From assembly GCA_008011715.2 (NCBI GenBank), contig CP136508.1, forward strand, positions 5,146,001 through 5,210,000: 64,000 nt of DNA, in the 5' to 3' direction. The translations under genes were made by a program, and so were the position numbers. The notes under the pieces are model-generated. The model worked only from the letters and a program-made list of their open reading frames with translations, was not told where the DNA came from and made no database searches. Below, piece after piece: positions 1 through 12,000 of this stretch; the first letter of the stretch is position 1, and each line of letters begins with the position of its first letter. The stretch comes from [Empedobacter] haloabium. Its GTDB lineage: Bacteria; Pseudomonadota; Gammaproteobacteria; Burkholderiales; Burkholderiaceae_D.

Positions 1-1
1 A

Positions 2-3000
2 CACCAGCGCAACCTGTACGACGGCAAAGGCCAGCTGGTCGGCATCGTCGACGCCGCCAACTACCTGACCGAGATCACCTACGACGCGTCGGGCAACGTC
101 ACCAGGCGCCGCCAATATGCGATCGCCGTGGCGACGCCGACTGCCGCCACATTGAGCGGGTTGGGCGTGCAGACCAGCGCGGACGACCGCGTCACCTCTT
201 ACACCTACAACGCGATGAACCAGCTGGTGACGGAAACGGCCGCCAACAACGACATCATCCGCTACGGCTACGACAGCGCCGGGCGGCAGGTTTCCATCAC
301 GCGCGGCAGTCCGACCACCGCCGAGCGCACGTCGACGCGGCGCTACGATGCACTGGGCCGCGTCACGGGCGAACTGAGCCCGGAGGGCGCCGTCAAGCTG
401 GCGGCGCTGCCAGGCACGACGCCAGGCAACGAAGTGGCACGTCTTTGGGCCGACTACGGCATCACCTACACCTACGACAAGGATGGCCACCGCATCAGCA
501 TGACGGACCAGCTGGGCAACCGCACCTTGTACGTCTACGACCAGGACCGCCTGGCGGCCACGATCAACGCGGCCGGCGACTGGGAACACTACACCTACGA
601 CCCGTTCGGTGACCTGATCGAGGTGGCGCGCTACACCACACCGCTGACGGCCGCCCAGATCGGCACCATCGCCACTGCCGGCACGGTCGACAAGCTGCCG
701 AAAACGGGTAGCGCCTTCTACACCAGGTACTACTACGACAACGACGGCCGCAAGGTCTACGCGGCCAATGCCGACGGCTCGGTGCAAAAGACCGAGTACA
801 ACGCATTCGACGAAGTCACCGGCACGCTGCAGTACCGCACGCCGCTGTCGCAGATCGCGACGGCGATCGGCAAGCGTGGGCACGCGTCGGCGAATGAGCT
901 TTCCGCTGCCGTAAACGGTGCTTTCGCCCGCCAGCGCGCCTACTACGATACCGACGGCCGCCTGGTCTACTCCGTCGACGCCAACGGCAACGTCGAAGGC
1001 CGCACCTACAGCGCACGCGACACGGTCGCAAGCATCACCCAATACGCCAAGTCCGGCAGCGACGCCACGAGCGTGGCCGCGCTGGCGGCGCTCGCCAACG
1101 CAAGTCTGGACCGCACCCAGTCGTTCACCTACGACGTGCGCGGCCTGCGTACCGACGCGACCGACGCGATGGGCTATCGTACCGTCACCAGCTACAACGC
1201 GTTCGGCCAGGCCGGCAAGGTCACCCGCCATAGCATCGCCAACGGTACGTCGCCTTCGGTGCTGGATGCCGTTACGCAAACGCTGTACGACAAGACAGGA
1301 CGGGTGCGCGCCACGGTCGATGCATCCAATGTGCTCACCGCGTTCAGCTACGATGCGGAAGGCCGGGTCGTCGAACAGCTCACTTTCGCCAAGCGTTTCG
1401 ACAATCCCCCAAGCGTCGCCGATATCGAGCAAGCACTCGCCACTGGATCGCGCAGCACCCCAGCCGACGACACCCGCCAGCGCTTCGTCTACGACAAGAA
1501 CGGCCGCCTGGCCGCCACGCTGACGTTGCAGTCCGCCGGCGCCAGCAACCAGTGGGCCGTCGCGAGCCAGGTCTACGACAGCGCCGGCCGGCTGGTCCAG
1601 CGCACCGGCTTCGCCACGCCGTTCGCCAGCGCCGACCTGAAGCCGACCGACGCGGCCATCGCGGCCTGGATCGTCGACCCGGCGCGCGCCACCGAGGCGG
1701 GCCGTGCCAGCAACAGCGTCGTCATGTATTTCTACGATGCCAACAACCGCCCTGTCGCCACCGCGACCGCCCAGCGCGGCGTCGATGGCGAACGCGAATG
1801 GGCAGTCGTGCAAACCGTCTACGATGGCAGCGGTAATGTACAGCAACGCATTGGCCGTGCGACACCGTTGAAGAGTGCCGCGCCCACCATGGCGCAGATC
1901 GCGGCGCTGGCGGGCAACGCCAACGACGCCGTCACGCTCTACAACTACGACACCATGGGCCGGGTCACCGCCAGCGCGAAATCGCTGGGCACGAACGGCC
2001 AGTGGGCCCTGACGACGCGCGAATACGACGCCGCCGGCAACCTGTTGAGCGTGCGCGAGCACGCCACGGCGCTGACGAACGTGAACGCGGCAACGCCGCT
2101 GGCGGGCACCGTCGACGACGCGCGCGACCGCCTGACGCGCTACAGCTACGACGGCGGCAACCGCCTGGTGGCGACGGTGGACACGCTGGGATCGGCCGTA
2201 CGCCTGGAATACGACGCCCGTGGCAACGTGGTCAAGTCCACGCAGTTCGCCACGCCGGTGAGCGTCAGCGGCCGCCTCGGCCCCAACTTCCAACCCGCGC
2301 CGGCCGCGACCGACCGCGTCACCCGCACCTTCTACGACAACAACAATCGCCCGGCCTACGTCATCGACCCGGAAGGCGCCGTGTCGTTCCGCCGCTACGA
2401 CGGCAACGGCAACTTCATCGTGTCGATCGCCTACGCGACCGAACTGACGGCCGCCGAAGCGAACGGCGCCGCCAGCGCGGCGGACGTCGCGCGCCTGATG
2501 GCGACCCGCGCGCAAGATGCCGACCGCAAGCAGTACTTCGCCTACTATGCCGACGGCCGCCTGCGCTACGCGATCGACGCCCAGGGCTACCTGACCGGCA
2601 AGGACTACGATGCCAACGGCCGCGTGCTGCGCGAGCTGGCGTTCCCGATCGCGCTGGCCCTGTCGGCCAACCTGAGCGATTTCGAGATCCTCGACAAGGC
2701 CGCGAAAGCGACGCTGGCCCAGCAGACCGACGAGCGCACCCGTGTCACCGCCTACGACTACGATGCTGGCGGCAACCTGATCGCCGTCACGGACGCCACC
2801 TTCAACACCGAGCGCTATGGCTACGACGCGCTGGGCCGCAAGCTGTCGTTCACCAACAAGCTTGGCAACACCTGGACCTACGCCTACGATGCGGCCGGCC
2901 ACCTCGTCAGCGAGACGAGCCCGCCGGTGACGGCCTATGCGGACAGCGCGCTGGCCCGTCCCGGCAACTGGGGCGGCGTGGCGCAGCAGGCGCTCGTCAC

Positions 3001-6000
3001 GAAGATGGAATACGACGTGCTGGGCAACCTGGTGCGCCGGATCGAAGCCCATGGCGTGGCCGGCAAGGAGCGCGCCACGCAATACGCCTACGACGCGGTG
3101 GGCCGCCAGGTCGAGACCACGCTGCCGTCGGTCCTGGTCTATGACGACGCCCCGGGCAAGACCTGGTCGGAAAACTGGTATGGCTCCGATGCGCGGCCGA
3201 AGGAGGTGGCGAGCAACGCCCGTACCGTCAAGGTCACCTACGATGCGCTCGGCAACGCCGTGTCCAACACCGACGTCGGCGGCGTGACCAGCTACAAGAT
3301 CTACGACCGCGCCGGACGGGTACGCTGGGAAGTCGATGGCGCCAGCTACGTCACCGGTTATGAGCGCAATGCCTTCGGCGACGTGGTCGCCCTGACGCGC
3401 TACGACGGCGAAAGCCGGCTGGGCGAGCGTACGCTGACCACCGTTTCCGCCGTTGATTTCGGTGCGCTCGTGCAGAAGAACGGCAGCAAGGACCGCACCA
3501 TCCGCTACACGCATGACGCCAAGGGCCGGGTGCTGTCGGAAATGCAGCCGGTGACCTTCGTCTACGATGCCCACACCACCACCGGCAACGTCTACCAGGA
3601 AGCCGGCCGCAAGACCGTCAACGAGTACGACGCGTTCGGCGCCATCGTGCGCCAGGCGGTGTTCGGCGCGAACGCCGCCGGTGCCGCCGTGACGGAAGCC
3701 GCGGTGACGATGTCGTACTTTAACGCGCGCGGCGAGAAGATCGCGCAAGTGCAGGCGCTGTCCGACCTGCCGGGCAACCGCAGCGGCTACCTGACCACGT
3801 TCGACTACGACTTCGCCGGCAACCTGCAACGCCAGACCGAATACGCCGATGCCTACGGCAGCTGGAGCGCGACGTCGTTCGCCGGCGTCACCGCCAATGC
3901 CGCCAACGACCGCGTGCTGTCTTACCAATACGACAAGCTCAATCGCAAGACCGCGGAAACGCGTGTCGGCGTCGGTTTCTACGACAAGGGTGTCAAACGG
4001 GACGGCGACGTCACCACGACGTACGGCTACGATGCCGTCGGCAACCAGGTCAAGGTTACCGATGCGCTGGGCAACCGCGCCTACACGGCCTACGACGCGC
4101 TCGGCCACGCCAGCGCCACGTGGCAGGGCCGCGCGGCGACGGACGGCAAGACGGCGTTCACCGAATTCAAGCTCGACATCCTGGGCAACGTGGTGCTGCG
4201 CGTCGACTACGCCGACGGCACGCCGGACGGTACCGAAGGCAGCACGCCGGTCGCGACGGCCGCGATGCTGGCCAACAGCGCCAACCGCATCACCGCCACG
4301 CACTACGACGCGGCCGGCCGCGCCGTGACAATGGTCGACGCGGAACAGTTCGTGCGCGCGGACGCCGACCGTTCGGTCGTCTACATGTCCTACGACGTGT
4401 ACGGGCGCCTGGTGCGCAAGGCCCAGTTCGCGACGGACAACTGGAACAACCGGCACGTGCAATTCGAGGTATCGCGCTACGATGCGCTGGGCCGCGTGCG
4501 CAGCGTCGAGACGCCGGGCAATGCGAACCTCATCACGAACGTAAGCCTGCCCAACTCGCAGCGGGTCTACACCTATAACGCCTTCGGCGAAACGACGGCC
4601 GTCACCTTGATGACGGGGACAACCGGCCGCATTGTCGAGATGACCAACTACGACCGGGCTGGCCGGGCATGGTTTACCAACGCGGGCGACGGCGTATCGA
4701 AGGTCACCCTGTACGACGTGCTGGGCAACGCGACGGCGCAGATCGTCGGCACGGATGCCAACATGGACAGGCTGGCGAACCTGACGACGCCGAACGCCGT
4801 GCTCGCGCTCGGCGACGTGCTGCGCACCGACGTGCGCTACGACCTGCTGGGCCGCAAGATCGACGTGCGGCGCGGCGACACCGGAAGCCAGGTGCTGGTG
4901 CGCGATGCCCGCACGGACAGCTGGTCTGTGCAAGCCGCGACCGGGGGCACCGTCAGCCCGGTCATGCTGGTGGGTGAGCCGGGCGAACAGCCGGCATCGA
5001 TCAAGGTGCAGTACCGCATCCGTGGCGGCAATGCGTGGACCGATGCCAGCCCGGAGCGGGTCGCCGCCTACGGCGCCTACACCGGCTTCAATGCGGCCGG
5101 CCTGCCTGCAGGCGACTACGAATACAAGGTCATCGTCCAGCCGGCCGGCGAGGCGCAGTTCGAGCGCACCGGCGGCACGTTCAGCGTGGCGGCGGGCCAG
5201 TCGCGCGACGCCGCCCTGCAGCTGGCACGCGTGTACGCGGTGGCGCTGAACCGCGCCGCCGACCTGGCCGGATTGAACCACTACATCACGCGCATGAACG
5301 CAGGCGCGTCGCTGGCCGACCTGGTGCTCGACTTCCTTGGCAGCACGGAGGGCAAGGCACGCTTCGGCAACGACGTGGGCGCCACCATGAAAAACATCAT
5401 GGACGTCATCTTCGGCCGCGCCGGGGGCGACGAGAATTACGCCACCGACCTGGCCTACTGGACCCAGCGTTACCAGGCGGCGCTCGGCCAGCCGGGCAAT
5501 GCGCGCGGCCAGGTCATCCTCGACCTGATCGACACGGCCAGCGTGCACATGCCGCCGAAGGCCAAGCCGGCGCAAGGCCAGGACAGCCTGGAAACCCGGG
5601 CACGCAAGCGCCTCGATGCTTACGCCGAAGCAGCCGTTAGCTATGCCGTCGACCAGCGCGGCACGGTCGTCGCCGATGCGAAGCAGGTATTCGAGATGGC
5701 CGCCACCGACCTGGCCGGGGCCAAGGCCTTGGCGACGACGCTGGGCGAGAAGAACCAGTCTCGCACCCAGATCGCGCAGGTCTACCTGGCGCTGTTCGGC
5801 CGCGCGCCCGAACAAGCCGGGCTGGACTCCTGGCTCAATGCGCTGAGCAGCGACCCGTCGATCGAACGCATCGCCGACCGCATCCTGGACAGAGACGAAG
5901 CAAAGGATCCATTGCTGTATCCGAAGGTAGACCTGAGTACCCAGCAATATAACGAACAGCTGGTGCGCCGCGTCTACCGCACGATGCTCGGCCGTTCCGC

Positions 6001-9000
6001 GACCGTAACGGAACAGAGCGGCTGGGTGGGGCGCCTGAACAGCGGCGCCATCAGCGCCGGCAAGTTTGTGGTGGACCTGACCAACCAGGTCAGCACGTAT
6101 GCCGGCAGCGACCCGGCCAAGGTCGCGGAACGCAAGCTGTTCAACAACAAGCTGGGCATCGCCCTGAGCTTCGCGCAGCCGCGGCTCGAGGACAATGTGA
6201 CGGGAGACGACCAGTACATCAGCAAGGCGGTGATCGCCGCCGTCACGTCGCAGACGGCGATCGAAGAAGCCGTAAAGGACGCGCTGATCATCGCCAATGC
6301 AAACGCCTCGGCCGCCAAGTCGGCCCAAGCCGCCGCCGCGGCCGCCGCCGCCGGGCAGCCGCTCGAGGACATGCGCACGCAGGTGTCCCGGCTCTACGTG
6401 GCATTGCTGAACCGGACGCCGGACAGCGTGGGCTTCGATTACCACCTGGCCAAGCTCACCGAGGGTAACGACGGTGGCGTGAGTTCGGATCGGTTTGCGA
6501 GGCTCGCTGGCGAATTCATCAATGGTCGGGAAGCGGCAACGGCGAGCGCCCTGCTGCCCACCACGCAATTGGGGGAGCTCGCATTCGTGCAGCGCATCTA
6601 CCAGCTCGCGCTCGGTCAGATTCCTGGCAGCGACGGCGCGAAAAAGGAGATGAACGACTTCGCCGCCCTGCTGACGTCCAAGGAAAAGTATCCCGAGGTG
6701 GCCCTGGCCATCGTCAACGGCATGATGCGCTTCCAGGGTATGACGCAGGCGGAACGGGACTTGCGAGCCGTCTACGACAACAAGGTCGCCGTGGGCGTGG
6801 CTTGCGCCATCAACTTCTCGCCGTTCGACTGGGCTGGCGGCGGCGACCTGGCCGCGGCGCGCGAGGTGCTGCAGCGCGTGACGGCGCAGGGTACGGACAA
6901 TGCCATAGCCTACGCTTACCAGGCGGCGCAGACACGGTTCCAGACTAATGCCCAGAAGGCGCTGCAGAGTGCTGGCGCGGCGCGCGACAGCGTGCAGGCT
7001 CGCGCCCAGGCCGCCACGGCCGCAACGCAGGCAGCCGCGAAGCTGGCCCTGGCGAAAGCCAATGCCGTCAACCAGACCGACGCGAACCGACGCGTGTTGG
7101 TGATGCAGCTGTACGTCGGCCTGCTGGGCCGCGACGTGGCGTCGTTCCAGGCCAACCCGGACCTGGCGGGTTTTGCCAAGCAGATGGAAAATCCGAAAAC
7201 CACGGGCGAGCAACTTGCGGACGGATTCATCACTTCACCGCCCGAAGGCACGTCGATCTATCCGCCCAGCATGTCGAACGGCGACTTCGTGCGCAAGGTC
7301 TACAGCACGATGCTGAAGGGATTGGCCACGCCAAAGCAGTCCGAGGTCGATTCCTGGATCGACAAGCTGCAGGGACCTGCGCCGCTGACCCGCGGCCAGG
7401 TGGCCTGGGGGATTTTGTCGAGTTTTGTCGGGTACGCCAGCGCCCAGCCGGACAAGCAGGCTGCCGATTATTTGGCGGCTCGTGGCGCCTTCATGACGCG
7501 AGTGAGCGAGAGCTTCGCCGTGCTGGCGCAGGCATCGCAAGATGAAATCGCCAAGGCCAAGGCGCGGTTGGACGAGCTCGACCGAATTAGCTCGCAGCTG
7601 GAGAGTCTGCGGCTCGCGGCCAGTAGCGCTGAACAGATAAAGAATACGGCGGTTGCGGCAGTCACCAGTGCACTAAGCGATGCAAACGGCAAGGGCGACG
7701 TTACGGCGGCGCGGCGGCTTACGATCATGCAGTTGTATGTAACTCTGCTGCAGCGCGATCCCAACAGTGCCACTCCGCAGAAGCGCACACTGACCCTTTC
7801 GGAGATCGAAGGGCATCTCGCGCACCCAACGTTGCAAGAGGTGGTGCGGGTGATGATGCTGAGCTCCGAGATGAATGGCGCGTTCAATACGACCGACAAG
7901 ACTGAATTCGTCAAGATGCTGTATCGCCGCATCCTTGGACGCGAGGCCGATGCACAGGATTCGGTTGCCGACTGGGCAAGCAAAATCAACGACCAGGCCA
8001 GGACCAATGACCAGGCGTCTCGCTATTCGGTCACGTTGGACTTCCTTAATACTTACTATTTCAAGTACAGCGATGGTAAGCCCGAGCAGATCGACGCGCG
8101 GGTTGCGCTGGATGGAAAGCTCGACCAATTCCTGAAGGCCCAGCAGGGCGAAGCGGACGCTGCAAGCTCAAAGGCACAGTTAGATGCAGTTGGCCCCGTC
8201 AGAGAGGCCAGTCGAATCTATAACGCCTATGTTGATAAGAAACGGGAGTTAGAAGCTGCAAACACTGCAGTAGAAAACGCTACCACGAACGCCAAGCAGG
8301 CAAAATGGGTATTGGACTACGATGCAGTTTTTCGTGAGATAGTTCGCCTATACGTTGGAATTCGAGGTTCTACCGACTTTCCCGGCTTGGCAACTCAAAT
8401 TGAAGCAATGGCCAGCCTAGCCAGCGAAGCGGATCGCGAGAAGCTTCGCTTGGATATTGTTGAGGGATTGCTCAACGAGCCTGAGAGCGAGTACAAAGGC
8501 CTCGATAACCGAACGTTCGTTACGAAACTGTATAAACTGACCCAGAACCGGCCGAACCCCACACAACCTGTCAGGAAGGACGAAATCGATCATTGGGCCA
8601 ACCCACTTACGGCTGGCACGTTTACCCCCCAGTACGTAGCGTTATACTTCGTACGAACGGCCGACTCACAAAAATATTTAGCACAGAAGAACAGCTCTCA
8701 AATCAGTCAGGACCGCGCAAAGGCGGAGCGATATAGAGACGCGCTTGAGCCAGCTAAATCTGCACAGTCATCGGCGCAAACTGCCTACGCCCCGGCCTTG
8801 GCTGAATACACGAACAAGTACGAAGACGCAAAGAGAGCTGCACAGCAAGCCAGGGATAAGTACACGGCCGCGTCATCTATCCTTTCGACGATGAATGCTC
8901 TTGTCGACGTTGCTGGCAAAGTAAGCTCGGCCACCAGCGCTGTACGCTCTGCTGCGCTTGCCAAGGCCAAATATCAGGAAAACGTAGACAGGAAAAGCGC

Positions 9001-12000
9001 GCTCGAGCTTACGAAGACCGCCGACGGCAACGCCGCCGACACCTTCGCCCGCGCCGCTGAAGCAGCCAAGTTCGCCGCATGCTACGCCGAAGTCGGCAAG
9101 GCCGATGCGTTGATGGCCGACGCCTACGTCAAGACCGCCGCGATGACGCAAGAGGTGCAGGTCGCCGCCAAGGTGGCCCAGCTCTATCTGGCGGTATTGA
9201 ATCGCGCGCCCGCATTGAGCGAAATCGCCCACTGGACATCGCGTCTCGCCGCCGGCATGCCATTCACCACTGCCGTGCAGGAACTGATGACAGGCTCGGA
9301 AGGCGCCGCCATCTACGCCGGCAAGACGAATGAGGAGTTCATTACGAAGCTGTACAAATACAGTTTCGATCGCGACCCAGAGCCTGCTGGAATGCACACC
9401 TGGCTGGGCGACCTCTCGGGTCCGCCGCCGCTCAGCCGCGAGCAACTGGTCGAGAAATGGATCACGATCGTTCCCCTGCTGGGCAAGGACGACAGCACCA
9501 CGTTCGGCAACCGCGTCGCCAACAACCTGCAAACAGTCATCAACGCCGGCGCCAGCAACGACCTGATGCCGGCAATCCGCCTGGCCAGCCAGAGCGCGCG
9601 CAACGCCGCGGCCAGGTACGACAGCACCGCGCAGGCCAAGCTGGCGAACACCGCGTCGGCCGCGACGATCCGTCCGCTGACCCAGCTCTACCGTGCCTTG
9701 TTGAACCGCGTGCCGGATGCCGCTGGCCTGGCGTCGTGGGTGAATTCGATCAGCCGCGAAAAGCTCGACATGGCGGCAGTCGCCAAGGGCATGATCGAAC
9801 TGCCCGAGGGCCGCGACTTCTTCCCGGCCGGCCAGAGCAATGCCGACTTCGTCAAGCTCGTCCTGAGCCGCGTGCTGGGACGCGATCCGCTGCCAGACGA
9901 GGTGTCATCCTGGGAAAGCCGCGCCGCCAACCGCGGCCAGGCCGTCGTCGACATCATCGACCACTACAGCAACGGCACGGAAGGCGACATGGCCCCGGCC
10001 GTGCAGCGCGAGCGCTTCAACGCCCAGGTGTCGGCGGCGATGGCCACGCTGCAGGCCACGACCGCGCAGCACGTCGCGGCGACGGACAAGGCCGTCCAGC
10101 GCCTGAAGCAGATCATCAATGACCCCGACAGCGTGGCCCGCCACACGCAGGAAGTCGTCTACGGCAACACCGCCCGCGCCGGCGGCAAGCCCGCCTTCCA
10201 GGGCAACCAGCTGACCCTGGACCGCTGGGGCAACGTGCTGTCGATCACCGATTCGCGCGACCCGAACTGGAAGACGACCTACACCTACAACCAGGCCAAC
10301 CAGCAGACCTCGGGCATGGCGACCGGCGCCAAGGACACCCAAACGGCCCTGCAGACGAGCCGCTACGACGCCCTCGGCCGCCTGGTCGGCACGATCGACG
10401 GCCGCGGCGCATTGAACCAATACGTCTACGACACCGCCGGCAACCTGGCGCAGGAGATCCACGCCGACGGCGGCGTCGTCACCAACACCTACGACGCCTT
10501 CGGCAACCGCCTTTCCACCACGCAGCCGGACACCGTCCTGCCCGGCGAAACGCTGCCCGGCGTCACGACCCGCTACAGCTACGACCACCTGGGCCACCTG
10601 CTGACGACGCGCACCGCCGCGGTGAACGTGTACCTGGCGATCGACACCGGCTACGGCCCGCTGCCGTCCAACCTGGTCGACCACAAGGAACTGGTGCAGC
10701 GCCGCGAATACGACGAACTGGGCCGCCTGATCCGCAGCCTCGGCTCGGACAAGACCGGCACCGAGCAGGAATACGACGGCAGCGGCAACGTGATCTCCAC
10801 GGCCACGGTCGACAAGCGCGGCGACCGCGCCCTGCACGGCCGCACCTTGATCGCCTACGACGCCGAGAACCACAAGATCGCCAGCAAGGACGCCAAGGGC
10901 AATTCGATGTCCTGGCTGTATGACAAAGGCCGCCTGAAGACCAGCATCGACATGGGGGGCAAGGCGACGGAATACGGCTACGACGCGTCCGGCCGATTGC
11001 TGTCGCAAACGTCCGGTTACGGCCAGAACCTGCGCTACACCTACAGCGGCACGAACCTCGTACGCATCGACGACGTGGGCACGTCGCTCTCCACCGTCTA
11101 CGCCTACGACAGCGCCGGCAACCGCGTGCGCGAGCGCCAGGTCTTCCTGGGCAACCAGGCCGATGCCGCCGAGCGCCTGCAGAACAACACGATCACATTC
11201 GACAACCTGAATCGCGTCACGCGCATCCAGGACGACCAGATGCAGCTGGACTACGAGTACGACGCCAACGGCAATCGCGTCAAGATCGTCAGCCGCTACG
11301 GCAGTACGGCACCGATCACGAGGTTCAACGCGTTCGACGTGATGAACCGCCAGACCATCGTCAACGGCGACTGGCAAGTGGACGCGCAAGGCATTGGCCG
11401 CGCCGTGCGCGGCAGCGGGCACGCGATCACCTACGACCGATCGGGCAACCGCCTGAGCGACACGTATTCGGGCACGCGCGTGGTCTTCAATGGATTCTCC
11501 TACGGCATTCAGAAGAACGCCGAGACGACCGAAACCTACCACTACGACTTGGCCGGCCGCCTGCTGTCGATCGAACGCGACGGCCTGCTGATCGACGAGC
11601 GCCACTACGACGAAGGCGGCCGCGTCAGCCAGTCCGGCTTGGCCGACAAGGCCGGACGAGGCGTTGCCGACGTGCTCAAGGAACTGGGGATCGAAGTGGC
11701 CCGGCGGGTCTACACGTACAACGTCTTTGGCCACATGACGCGCCAGAAGGACTCGAACGCCAGCCTGGACGGCATGCAGGACACCTGGTTCAACGGCTAC
11801 GATGCCATGGGCAACCTGACCGGCTACGACGTGGTGTCGGCCGCCGATGGCAAGAACAAGGGCATCTACCGCATCGAGTACGAGTACCGCGACTCGTACA
11901 AGGAACTCAAGACCACGCTGGCGAAGGATGGCTCGGTGGTCGAGAGCAGCTATGACGTCAACGGCAACCGCATTTCGATCATCGAAACCAAGCCGGAAAA

